From assembly GCA_963677325.2 (NCBI GenBank), contig CAXXGM010000002.1, positions 62,001-126,000 on the forward strand: a DNA stretch of 64,000 nucleotides. Reading direction: 5' to 3'. Shown here in pieces: positions 37,446 to 45,801 of this stretch. Position numbers and translations under genes: made by a program. A model generated the notes under the pieces. It saw only the letters and a program-made list of their open reading frames with translations, did not search any database and was not told the origin of the DNA. The stretch's first letter is position 1; every line of letters starts with the position of its first letter. The stretch is from G963677325 sp963677325 (GTDB taxonomy: Bacteria > Bacteroidota > Bacteroidia > Bacteroidales > Prolixibacteraceae).

Positions 37446-38213
37446 TCACTGCATCACTGTTTTCAGCAAATCAGGTTTATTGGTCGTAATTCCGTTCACT
37501 CCTAAATTAATGAGTCTTTTCATTTCATCCGGATTATCAACTGTCCAGGCAATCACATCCAGATTCAATTGTTTTGTAAGTTGCATGGTCTTTTCATCTA
37601 TAATGTTATTAACGAGGTCAACTCCATCCAGTTTAATTTGAGCAGCCTCTTTTATTTTTTCTGCTAATCCCTCTTTTTTGCTGCTTAACCAATAACATTT
37701 GTTCTCAGGAAAGATTTTTTTAGCTTCCACAATCGTTTTCCAATCAAAAGCAATAAAAATCATTTGTTTCTGTTTGCCGCCTGATTTAACTACCTTTTTT
37801 AAATAGGGTAATACTTCAATGCCACATTTTATTTCGATCACTAACTCTTTTCCATCCGGAACCTTGGCAATCATTTCTTTCAGGAAAGGGATCTTTTCGC
37901 CTTTGTATTTGGCCTCTTTAAATGAGCCAACGTCCAATTTCCTCAGAACTTTAGATTTTGTATCCTTTATCACATAGCTTTCACCGGATGTTCTTTTCGT
38001 GTTTCCATCATGCATTACCACAACTTTCTTGTCCTTAGAAAGATAAATATCCAATTCAACTGCATCGGCGCCAAGTTTCCAGGCTAATTCTTCAGATGCA
38101 ACTGTATTTTCAGGTGCATATGAGGAAGCCCCCCTATGAGCTATGTTTTTGACCTGAGCCTGAAGAGCTGAAAATATTGGAATGAGAAATACAAACAACA
38201 ATACTTTTTTCAT
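37446..38213 (-). CDS. Periplasmic glycerophosphodiester phosphodiesterase
   Basis: A 255-aa GDPD-family enzyme with a signal peptide (to about residue 19). It hydrolyses glycerophosphodiesters to glycerol-3-phosphate and an alcohol. Catalytic and metal-binding elements are visible: NIAHRGASSYAPENT (His and Glu), ELDIYLSKD and VVMHDG. The C-terminal VDLVNN, IAWTVDNPDEM and GVNGITTNKPDLL complete the TIM barrel. Monocistronic, between the exported oxidoreductase and the AraC regulator. It may act on lipid headgroups or teichoic-like substrates. Confidence 0.92.
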   Translation of the reverse strand: MKKVLLFVFLIPIFSALQAQVKNIAHRGASSYAPENTVASEELAWKLGADAVELDIYLSKDKKVVVMHDGNTKRTSGESYVIKDTKSKVLRKLDVGSFKEAKYKGEKIPFLKEMIAKVPDGKELVIEIKCGIEVLPYLKKVVKSGGKQKQMIFIAFDWKTIVEAKKIFPENKCYWLSSKKEGLAEKIKEAAQIKLDGVDLVNNIIDEKTMQLTKQLNLDVIAWTVDNPDEMKRLINLGVNGITTNKPDLLKTVMQ

Positions 38214-38382
38214 GATTACTTGATTGGTTATAATAATTAAGAATTTAGATGATTTACTCTTTTTTATTTATTGGCGTTTGAAAAGGAATATGGAGAACAT
38301 CGTCTACTATGCCTCTCAAGCGGTTTGACTGATTTTCCAAAACATTTTTAATTTGATCGTACAAAGATAATCGTAGTATTTA

Positions 38383-39264
38383 TCACCGATTACTTTCTTT
38401 CGTATTTCTGAATAATCGTTTCTGAAATTCCGAAGGCGTCATTTTTTTGATTCTTTTAAACTGGCGGTTGAAGTTTGACAAATTTTCAAATCCACACTCT
38501 TCGGCAATTTGTGCAATGTTATGATTTTCATCCATTAGCAGTTTACAGGCATACCCAATTCTGATATTCAACAAATAATCCTTAAAAGTAAAGATATAGG
38601 CATTCTTGAAGTGAGAATAAAATGAGGCATAGGACATATTGGTAACTTCCAGTAAATCATCTATATGAATCTGTTTATGGAAATTTTGCAAGATATACTG
38701 CAATGTCTTTTGCATGGGCTCATTTTCTTTTGACAGAAAAGATTCCACCGATGCAGGACTGGATAAAACATGATATTCCTTGGAAGCCTGGAAGATTTCA
38801 AAAATTGAGAATAATGCATAGAATCTCTCCACATCATTCATGGTGATCATTCGCTTTAGGATGGAAATGATTTCATTCTTGCTTTTGCCATAAAACTCAT
38901 AACCACGGGATGACTCATTAAAAAATTTTCTTAATGCAATGTTTTCAGGCGCTTCAATAAATTTCTCCCCCAGGAAGTCCTGAACGAACTGAATAACAAA
39001 TGCTTCATCCGGTAATCTTCCCTGACCATCACAATTTTCATTATCACAGATCCATTGGTGAGGAAGGAAAGGGCCTGTGAAGATGAGATCATTCTCCTCA
39101 AACCTGTCTACATGATCTCCAACCATTCTCCTTCCTTTACCTCTTAAAATAAATACCAGTTCATATTCGGGATGATGATGCCAGGGTGCAAAAGGGCTCC
39201 TTTCATTATGGACAATGAATGACTTATTGGATTCCTGCAGCAGTCTGATTTTTGCAATTTTCAT
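38383..39264 (-). CDS. AraC family transcriptional regulator (left)
   Basis: A 293-aa regulator. The N-terminal cupin sensor domain (FAPWHHHPEYELVFILRG, then GPFLPHQW) would bind a small sugar-like ligand. The C-terminal AraC HTH pair is complete (NMSYASFYSHFKNAY, and AQIAEECGFENLSNFNRQFK). It is divergent from the ceramidase-like gene and the plus-strand catabolic island, and clearly related to the second AraC protein at 61493, which shares the WHxH and GPxLPHxW pattern. The box at 39345-39368 in the shared intergenic region is a candidate operator. Confidence 0.92.
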   Translation of the reverse strand: MKIAKIRLLQESNKSFIVHNERSPFAPWHHHPEYELVFILRGKGRRMVGDHVDRFEENDLIFTGPFLPHQWICDNENCDGQGRLPDEAFVIQFVQDFLGEKFIEAPENIALRKFFNESSRGYEFYGKSKNEIISILKRMITMNDVERFYALFSIFEIFQASKEYHVLSSPASVESFLSKENEPMQKTLQYILQNFHKQIHIDDLLEVTNMSYASFYSHFKNAYIFTFKDYLLNIRIGYACKLLMDENHNIAQIAEECGFENLSNFNRQFKRIKKMTPSEFQKRLFRNTKESNR

Positions 39265-39344
39265 TTAGATGGTCAGAGTAATAGCTTTATTAAGAAAATT
39301 TCAATTTTACGGGTAAATATTTAATAAAAAACAAAGATATGTAC

Positions 39345-39368
39345 TATAAATGTAATGTAGAGTATTAG
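39345..39368 (+). promoter_or_regulatory. Shared promoter box, copy 1
   Basis: A 24-bp sequence (beginning TATAAATGTAATG, ending GAGTATTAG) that recurs at 43619-43642 with a single mismatch. A possible -7 element TATCTTGC begins 20 nt downstream (39389). The layout suits an activator site just upstream of the -33 position. Confidence 0.6.
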
Positions 39369-39426
39369 TGGAAAAAAAATATTATCACTATCTTGCTCCG
39401 TGAATTAAATTTAACCTGAATTGGCT

Positions 39427-39588
39427 ATGAAAAGAACCGTACCTTCAACACTCTGTGATTCGATTTTAACGAGAAATGAGCCAACAGATCATCTTGATAA
39501 GAATTCTTTTCTCACATCAGGCAACTATTTTCCCTTAAACAGAAAAACAACCTCAATTGAAATTATTCAACCATGTTTACAGCAATAA
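39427..39588 (+). CDS. Possible 53-residue leader ORF
   Basis: ATG at 39427, stop TAA at 39586-39588, which overlaps the ATG of the ceramidase-like gene as TAATG. The peptide (begins MKRTVPSTLCDSIL) has no recognised domain or signal peptide. The overlap would couple translation. It may be a chance frame; no homology is claimed. Confidence 0.3.
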   Translation: MKRTVPSTLCDSILTRNEPTDHLDKNSFLTSGNYFPLNRKTTSIEIIQPCLQQ

Positions 39589-40943
39589 TGAGAAGATTCA
39601 GTTTTGTTTCCCTCCCGATATTTTTTCTTAGTGTGTTTCCTTTTCTTAAATTAAATGCCCAGGAAGATAGACTTTATGTGGGGTGGGCTGTAGCAAATGT
39701 CACCCCGGATAAACCCGTTGCATTGGTAGGTCAATTAACTAAACGAATCTCAACATCCGTTCAGGACTCTTTGAATGCAACGGTATTAGCTATTGAGACA
39801 AAAGGTGACAATGGCAGGAAAGAACAGGCTATTATGGTTTCCTGCGATCTTCTGTTTATCAGAGCCCAGACTCAAAAAAAACTTCAGCAGGTAATTGCGC
39901 AAAAACTGACTGATTTTGATTCCTCCAAATTATTTCTGAATGCCATTCATACCCATACATGTCCTGGAGTCATTGATGATGAATTCTTTGGATTATACGA
40001 TATCAGTAAAGATAAAGGGATTATGAAACCCTCGGAATTCGAATCCTTTTTTATTGATAAGGTTTCCGAAGCTGTTATCAGGGCCTGGAAAGAGAGAAAA
40101 CCGGGCGGTATGAGCTGGGGATTGGGGAATGCCATGCTGGGACACAACAGACGCACGGTAAAAACAGACGGCTCGGCTAAAATGTATGGAGTTAATGAGC
40201 CAAACTTCTCCCATTATGAAGGAAATGAGGATAATGAAGTTCCAATGTTATTCTTCTGGGATAAAAACAAAAACCTGACAGGCATCGTGATCAATTCGGT
40301 CGCTACCGCACAGGTAACAGATGGGACTAATTTTATATCAGCCGATTTTTATCATGAAACAAGGGAAACAATCAAGAAAAAATACGGGAAGGATACCCAT
40401 ATTTTCTTTCAGGTCAGTACAGCGGGCGATATAACCCCTGCCAATCATGAGTACATATACAGAAAAGCTGAATCGATTATGCTCCAGAGAAAGGGAATTA
40501 CGGCCCGCCAGGAACTCGCAAACCGAGTGCTTCAGGCAGTGGATGATGTAATGCCTTACGTGAAAAATGATATATCGTTCAATATGATCTTCAGGCATGA
40601 AGTTGCAAAAGTTGACCTTCCGGTTAAAAATCCTCCATCAAAACCCTTTTACATGATTGATGATGTAAAACCCGCTGAATTTCATGTTTTACGATTAGGT
40701 GATGTTGCTATAGCCACCAATCCCTTCGAGCTCTTTTTGGATTACGGATTGTTAATGAAAGCCAGGAGCAAGGCTGTGCTAACTTTTCTCGTACAGTTAT
40801 CATGTCAGCACAGCGGATATTTGCCTAACGAAAGAGCAGTTAAAGGCGGAGGATACAGTGCGGATAATTACGTGGTGGGTCCTGAAGGAGGCTACAAACT
40901 TGTGGATGAAACCGTTAAGCGCATCAATGGAATGTGGAATTAA
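39588..40943 (+). CDS. Neutral/alkaline ceramidase-like secreted protein
   Basis: A 451-aa protein with a signal peptide (MRRFSFVSLPIFFLSV..., cleavage near LNAQ). The rest resembles the N-terminal domain of neutral ceramidases: YVGWAVANVTPD at the mature N-terminus, then NAIHTHTCPGV with the zinc-type His residues near 125, and QVSTAGDITP. It lacks the full C-terminal domain of true ceramidases. Such shortened relatives are common in glycan-degradation loci with unknown substrate, so amidase action on a lipid is only possible. I chose 39588 over 39573 because it gives the tighter signal peptide. First gene of the island. Confidence 0.7.
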   Translation: MRRFSFVSLPIFFLSVFPFLKLNAQEDRLYVGWAVANVTPDKPVALVGQLTKRISTSVQDSLNATVLAIETKGDNGRKEQAIMVSCDLLFIRAQTQKKLQQVIAQKLTDFDSSKLFLNAIHTHTCPGVIDDEFFGLYDISKDKGIMKPSEFESFFIDKVSEAVIRAWKERKPGGMSWGLGNAMLGHNRRTVKTDGSAKMYGVNEPNFSHYEGNEDNEVPMLFFWDKNKNLTGIVINSVATAQVTDGTNFISADFYHETRETIKKKYGKDTHIFFQVSTAGDITPANHEYIYRKAESIMLQRKGITARQELANRVLQAVDDVMPYVKNDISFNMIFRHEVAKVDLPVKNPPSKPFYMIDDVKPAEFHVLRLGDVAIATNPFELFLDYGLLMKARSKAVLTFLVQLSCQHSGYLPNERAVKGGGYSADNYVVGPEGGYKLVDETVKRINGMWN

Positions 40944-41012
40944 TAATGATGTGCTGATGTGAGGTGGTGATATGATGAAGTGATTAATTAAGTAACTAAC
41001 AAATATTTTAAC

Positions 41013-42089
41013 ATGACAAATCGCAGAGACTTTGTTAAACAGGCAGGGGTTGCAGGGATTGCAGCTTCCATACCATCTGGTCTATTAGGCCAGCAAGTAC
41101 CGGGGCGTAAAACAATATGGGCTAACCTTCTTCATTTAAGCTATAATATGTGGGAGGACACTACCAATCCGAAATACGCAGATGATAATTATCAATGCAA
41201 GGACTGCCAGGATGCAAGGATGTGGGCCCATGGATACAGGTCCATGCTTACTTTTGATGATTCTGTCTGGGATACTTTGTTGAAAGATATGGCCAACGCA
41301 GGAATGAACATGGTCATCATCGATCTGGGAGATGGTGTAAAATATGAGAGTCATCCTGAAATCGCTGTTAAAAATGCATGGACAACAAAAAAATTAAAAG
41401 CGGAAATTGCAAAAGCACGGAAATTAGGCCTGGAACCTATTCCTAAATTAAACTTCTCAACCTGTCATGATACCTGGATGAAGGATTACTCCCGCATGGT
41501 TTCTACCGATAAGTATTATGGAGTTTGCAAAGACCTTATTAAAGAAGTAACAGTATTGTTTGACAAACCTCGCTTTTTCCATTTAGGTATGGATGAAGAG
41601 ACAGCAGCCAATCAGGCCGGACAGAATTATGCTGTTTTAAGACAACATGATCTTTGGTGGCATGATCTGTACCTTTTTGTTGATGAAGTTGAAAGAAATG
41701 GAATGCGTTCCTGGGTTTGGTCTGATTATGGCTGGCATAACCCTGAAGAATTCTTTAAGAAAATGCCTAAAGCAGTACTTCAGAGCAATTGGTATTATGA
41801 ATCAGGATTTGATTTAAACAAATTGAATGAACCCAATAAAACTTATTTAAAGTTTTATGATGACCTTGAAAAGTATGGATACGAACAAGTGCCTACCGGG
41901 AGCAACCATTCAAATCCCGAGAATTTCGGATTAACCGTCGATTATTGCAAAAAAACGATTGATCCCGCAAGATTATTCGGCTTCATGCAAACACCCTGGA
42001 GACCTACCCTCAGACCTTGTCTGGAACGGCATAAAGAAGCAATAGCCCAGGTTGGCAGTGCAATAAAAAGTTCAACAGCTAATTCGTGA
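41013..42089 (+). CDS. Tat-exported GH20-like TIM-barrel protein
   Basis: A 358-aa protein with a Tat leader (NRRDFVKQAGVAGIAAS). The body looks like a TIM barrel. FFHLGMDEE at Asp194-Glu195 mirrors the catalytic Asp-Glu pair of GH20 hexosaminidases (H-x-G-x-D-E), and WVWSDYGW matches the barrel strand that usually holds W-x-D. It lacks the GH20 N-terminal beta domain and is short for the family. It may be a divergent hexosaminidase-like hydrolase. It sits 69 nt after the ceramidase-like gene. Confidence 0.6.
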   Translation: MTNRRDFVKQAGVAGIAASIPSGLLGQQVPGRKTIWANLLHLSYNMWEDTTNPKYADDNYQCKDCQDARMWAHGYRSMLTFDDSVWDTLLKDMANAGMNMVIIDLGDGVKYESHPEIAVKNAWTTKKLKAEIAKARKLGLEPIPKLNFSTCHDTWMKDYSRMVSTDKYYGVCKDLIKEVTVLFDKPRFFHLGMDEETAANQAGQNYAVLRQHDLWWHDLYLFVDEVERNGMRSWVWSDYGWHNPEEFFKKMPKAVLQSNWYYESGFDLNKLNEPNKTYLKFYDDLEKYGYEQVPTGSNHSNPENFGLTVDYCKKTIDPARLFGFMQTPWRPTLRPCLERHKEAIAQVGSAIKSSTANS

Positions 42090-42098
42090 TTTGTAATT

Positions 42099-42200
42099 CA
42101 ATGTCGTTTAATTAAGAAAGCTGTCATTGTGTTTCTTTGAGAGCCTAAAAAAAAGCTCACAAAGATTTCACGAAGAAGAATACCATATTAAACGACATTG
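42099..42200. repeat. Inverted repeat flanking about 75 nt
   Basis: CAATGTCGTTTAAT (42099-42112) and ATTAAACGACATTG (42187-42200) are exact 14-nt inverted copies. The inner region contains no gene. It resembles the ends of a small non-autonomous element or a large hairpin after the preceding gene. Confidence 0.65.
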
Positions 42201-42237
42201 ATTCGTAATTCGTAATTCGTAATTCGTAATTCGTAAT
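42201..42237. repeat. Tandem heptamer ATTCGTA, five copies
   Basis: Five perfect head-to-tail copies of ATTCGTA plus two bases, starting directly at the end of the inverted repeat. Related single words occur at 42081-42098 and 52350-52357. Confidence 0.95.
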
Positions 42238-42268
42238 CCTTTTTGAGCACCCTCTTTACTATTATGAA

Positions 42269-43489
42269 ATGATAAAAATGCGGATTCTCTGTTTGATACT
42301 ATTCTTTTCAGGGAATCAGGGCCATACTCAGAATCTATCATTCCGCGTTCAACAAGATGTTGCAATTCGCGGGGTAAACAAAAACTTCTGCTGGTTTCAT
42401 CCAAGAGTGGCTGCGATACCCGGTTATGGAAGGGGAGGAAAGCCTGCCGTTATAATGACCATTCAGAAAGATCTTGTTGTGAGCGATTTTTACTCCGGGA
42501 TGTATTTTATGCGCTCTGATAATCTTGGAAAGACATGGACTGGTCCGGTTGAGATCCCTGAATTGAAATGGCAGTATGAATCTGACGGCACGACCTTGAG
42601 TGTTGCCGATGTAACTCCCGGCTGGCATCAGCCTTCCGGGAAGTTGCTTGCTATTGGCATAAAGGTTCGATACAGCAAGGACGGCAAACAATTACTCGAT
42701 AAACCAAGATCACATGATGCTGCCTACTCGATCTATGATCCAAAAACAAATAAATGGACGACCTGGAACATGATTGCCAATACCCCTGAAGCTGAGTCAA
42801 AATTCTTTCTCTTAAATCCAGGCTGCGTCCAATGGCTTGTTAAGCCGGATGGCCGTATTCTTCTTCCGGTCTATTTTAGCGGGCCCGAAAAAAAGAGATC
42901 ATCTGTCACAGTCCTGGAGTGTTCTTTTGACGGGACGACACTATCTTACATTCGTCACGGCGATGAGCTTTCAATCAACGATGGACGTGGTCTGGGTGAA
43001 CCATCTCTGGCATTTTACAACAATAAATATTACCTTACCTTAAGAAATGACAACCGTGCATATGTGACAACCAGTGACGACTGTTTGCATTGGCTACCCA
43101 TTAAAGAATGGACTTTTGACGATGGCGGGGAACTAGGCAGCTATAATACACAGGCTCATTGGCTTTCTCACAGCAAGGGGCTCTTTCTGTCTTACACACG
43201 GCGCGGTGCTAATAATGATCATATTCCAAGAAACAGAGCTCCCCTATTCATTGCAGAGGTTCATACCGAAAAGCTCCAGGTGATCCGTTCAACTGAAAAA
43301 ATACTGATTCCCGAGCGAGGGGTGATGCTGGGCAATTTCGGAGCAGCACCCATAACAAAGAGGGAATCGTGGGTTACTGATGCTGAGTTTATCGTTGGAG
43401 AGAAGCCACATCCCAAAGGTGCTGATGGTTCTGTCTGGACAGCTCGTGTCATCTGGTCTGAAAAGAATAAATTAGTCTCAAAACATTAA
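42269..43489 (+). CDS. Sialidase-superfamily (BNR/Asp-box) secreted protein
   Basis: A 406-aa protein with a short signal peptide (about residues 1-20). The fold is a predicted six-bladed propeller. One clear Asp box, RSDNLGKTWTGP, and a degenerate one, TSDDCLHWLP, are present. The arginine triad of true exo-alpha-sialidases cannot be confirmed, and many members of this superfamily in glycan loci act on other sugars. An ATG at 42278 is an alternative start. Plus-strand member of the island, separated from the previous gene by the repeat cluster. Confidence 0.7.
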   Translation: MIKMRILCLILFFSGNQGHTQNLSFRVQQDVAIRGVNKNFCWFHPRVAAIPGYGRGGKPAVIMTIQKDLVVSDFYSGMYFMRSDNLGKTWTGPVEIPELKWQYESDGTTLSVADVTPGWHQPSGKLLAIGIKVRYSKDGKQLLDKPRSHDAAYSIYDPKTNKWTTWNMIANTPEAESKFFLLNPGCVQWLVKPDGRILLPVYFSGPEKKRSSVTVLECSFDGTTLSYIRHGDELSINDGRGLGEPSLAFYNNKYYLTLRNDNRAYVTTSDDCLHWLPIKEWTFDDGGELGSYNTQAHWLSHSKGLFLSYTRRGANNDHIPRNRAPLFIAEVHTEKLQVIRSTEKILIPERGVMLGNFGAAPITKRESWVTDAEFIVGEKPHPKGADGSVWTARVIWSEKNKLVSKH

Positions 43490-43618
43490 TAAAAACTGAA
43501 ACACTCCAGGAAGTATCCACTTCGTTATTTTTTTATTTTGAAGATCAAATGTGATAGTAATATTTAATTTTATCTCCGATAATGGGCAAATATTCGTCAA
43601 ATAAATCAAGATAAATAT
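43490..43618. other. Spacer before the DMT transporter promoter
   Basis: AT-rich spacer with no gene, leading into the second promoter box. Confidence 0.4.
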
Positions 43619-43642
43619 TATAAATGTAATGCAGAGTATTAG
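43619..43642 (+). promoter_or_regulatory. Shared promoter box, copy 2
   Basis: Matches 39345-39368 at 23 of 24 positions. A possible -7 element TACTTTG lies 22 nt downstream (43665-43671), and the transporter ATG follows at 43703. It indicates a second promoter inside the island under the same regulator. Confidence 0.6.
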
Positions 43643-43702
43643 CACATAAAAAGAATATACTTGTTACTTTGTTCGTAAACTTAGGAATAACTAAATGTTA
43701 AT

Positions 43703-44635
43703 ATGAAAAAGACACTTTTGTCATGGATTCTTCTGTTCACATGCAATCTGATGTGGTCGCTGCAGTTCACATGCATTAAACTTACACAAGATCAAATAGG
43801 ACCTTATTTTACTGTATGGGCTCCAATGTTCCTGGCAGCACTCCTTTTAGCAGGCTTTGCCTTGCGGGATTTTAAAAGAGGAGGAAAAAAATTCACTGAT
43901 GTACTCATATTTGCTCAGCTTTCTTTATTAGGAGTCTTTCCTGCACAGGTATTTATGACATGGGGCACACAATATTCACTGGCCAGTAATGCCGCCATTC
44001 TTACATTATGCCTGCCTATTTTCACTGCGATATTCGCGTTCTTTATTTTAAAGGAGAAAATGAATAAAATCCGTTGGTTAAGCTTTGTGATTGCCATTAT
44101 TGGTGTTATCCTTTGTTCAACGGGAGATATAAAACAATTAGACATGGGTTCCAAATACGCTATCGGAAATATCCTGATTTTTATTGCTATCCTCGGTAAT
44201 TCATATTACAATGTAGGAATCAAAAAAATAGCCGAAAGATATACCGAAAGAGAGATGGTATTCTATACCTATGTTTTTATGGTAATACTACTCACCCCTC
44301 TTGTTTTGTTTTTTGAGGGGGACGTATTTTTCAGGATACCCACGTTTACGGGACAGACATGGTTAGGGATGTCAATCCTGACAATATTTCATAATTTCCT
44401 TTCCATGCTGCTTTTCTTCAAGGCCTTGAAAATGCTGGATGCCATGCAGGTTGCATTGTCCAATTACCTGATTGCTTTTTTTGGTTTGCCAATAGCCGCC
44501 TTCTGGCTTGGTGAAACTTTAAACAACATGGCTATTGCCGGTGGAATCCTTGTGTTGCTTTCTACAATTATCGTGACAATAGCAGATACAAAAAAAAAGC
44601 AGATCGTATTACAGGAAGTGAAAAATGAATACTAA
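43703..44635 (+). CDS. DMT superfamily (EamA) transporter
   Basis: A 310-aa inner-membrane protein with ten hydrophobic helices arranged as two EamA repeats (about residues 5-140 and 155-295). The tail is basic. The DMT superfamily moves small metabolites such as amino acids or sugars; the substrate is not readable. It heads a likely operon with the Gfo/Idh dehydrogenase (31 nt gap), behind promoter box copy 2. Confidence 0.87.
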   Translation: MKKTLLSWILLFTCNLMWSLQFTCIKLTQDQIGPYFTVWAPMFLAALLLAGFALRDFKRGGKKFTDVLIFAQLSLLGVFPAQVFMTWGTQYSLASNAAILTLCLPIFTAIFAFFILKEKMNKIRWLSFVIAIIGVILCSTGDIKQLDMGSKYAIGNILIFIAILGNSYYNVGIKKIAERYTEREMVFYTYVFMVILLTPLVLFFEGDVFFRIPTFTGQTWLGMSILTIFHNFLSMLLFFKALKMLDAMQVALSNYLIAFFGLPIAAFWLGETLNNMAIAGGILVLLSTIIVTIADTKKKQIVLQEVKNEY

Positions 44636-44666
44636 TATTTAAATAACTTTTTAAGGACGATTTATC

Positions 44667-45707
44667 ATGGGAAATAAAACTAAATGGGGTGTTATCGGCT
44701 CCGGAGGTATTGCCAGAAGAAGAACAATCCCTGAAGGGATCATGCAGGCGGAACACGCAGAATTAGTTGCTGTCTATGACATCAATGCAGAAGTTAATAA
44801 AGCTGTTGCAAAAGAGTTTAATGCCAAAGCTGTTGACAGTATTGAAGAACTTATTAAATCTGATATCGATGCAGTATATATCGCTTCACCTGTAAGCTTG
44901 CATATGGAGCACGCTATTGCCTGTGCCAAAGGTAAAAAACATATTCTTTGCGAAAAACCACTTGGAATGACTGTGGCTGAAGCTGAAAAAATGATTCAGG
45001 TCTGCCAAGAACAAGGAGTACTATTAGGAACTGCTCTGATGATGCGTTTTGCTGCACAACACCAGGCTGCCTTGAAATTGATCAAGGAAGGAAAATTAGG
45101 TAAGCCTGTTTATGGCAGAGCACAGCTCTCCTGCTGGTACCCTCCCATTGAAGGTTCCTGGAGACAAATTCCGGAGCTTGGCGGCGGAGGTTCATTAATG
45201 GATATGGGAAGCCATTGCATTGATTTACTGGAAATGTTCTTTGGAAAAGTAAAAAGTGTAAACTGTTTTATCAACAACACCGTTCACTCCTATAAATCAG
45301 AAGACAGCTCGATCGTTTCCCTGCTTTTTGAAAATGGAGCACTGGCTTCTGTTGATTCATGTTTTAGCATTCCTGATAATAGCAGTAAAAACATTCTTGA
45401 ACTATACGGATCAAATGGGAGCATACTTGCTAAAGGGACAATCGGTCAAGGTCCCGCTGGTGAAATGACAGCTTACCTGGAGGATGGTAATGGCGGATAT
45501 GATGCCAACCAGGCAAGGGCTAATGGAGAAGGAATTGTAATTAATCCGACTCCTGTAAATACTTACCGCGCAGAAATTGAAGAATTCAGTCTTGCCATTC
45601 TTGAGAAGAGAAATCCGCTGAATAATGCCTCTATTGGCCTGGAAAGTCAAAAAGTATTAACTGCTTGCTATTTATCGGCAAAAACCGGGAAAACAATTGA
45701 AGTTTAG
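44667..45707 (+). CDS. Cytoplasmic Gfo/Idh/MocA family dehydrogenase
   Basis: A 346-aa NAD(P)-dependent sugar dehydrogenase-like enzyme. The Rossmann motif is GVIGSGGIARRRTIPEG at the N-terminus. The catalytic block is HILCEKPLGMTVAEAE, with Lys97 in the EKP motif, and GGGSLMDMGSHCIDLLEMFFG holds the conserved Asp and His of the active site. No leader, so cytoplasmic. Next to a DegT/StrS aminotransferase, the pair could oxidise and aminate a sugar or work in the degradative direction on an aminosugar. Followed by a strong terminator. Confidence 0.9.
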   Translation: MGNKTKWGVIGSGGIARRRTIPEGIMQAEHAELVAVYDINAEVNKAVAKEFNAKAVDSIEELIKSDIDAVYIASPVSLHMEHAIACAKGKKHILCEKPLGMTVAEAEKMIQVCQEQGVLLGTALMMRFAAQHQAALKLIKEGKLGKPVYGRAQLSCWYPPIEGSWRQIPELGGGGSLMDMGSHCIDLLEMFFGKVKSVNCFINNTVHSYKSEDSSIVSLLFENGALASVDSCFSIPDNSSKNILELYGSNGSILAKGTIGQGPAGEMTAYLEDGNGGYDANQARANGEGIVINPTPVNTYRAEIEEFSLAILEKRNPLNNASIGLESQKVLTACYLSAKTGKTIEV

Positions 45708-45720
45708 GCCTTAGGCTATA

Positions 45721-45777
45721 GACTATAGGCTTTAGGAGCAACCTTCAGCCTTCAGCCTAAAGCCTAAAGTCTTTTTT
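45721..45777 (+). terminator. Intrinsic terminator with repeat-derived stem
   Basis: GACTATAGGCTTTAGG (45721-45736) pairs with CCTAAAGCCTAAAGTC (45756-45771) at 15 of 16 positions, followed by six T. The stem words are the same as those of the dispersed repeat at 11198 and 16099. Confidence 0.85.
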
Positions 45778-45801
45778 AAAAACAAATAAATTTAGAAGAA
45801 A

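Noticed and set aside
42201..42237. CRISPR-like array
   Set aside because: The heptamers are directly joined, with no spacers and no cas genes anywhere in the window.
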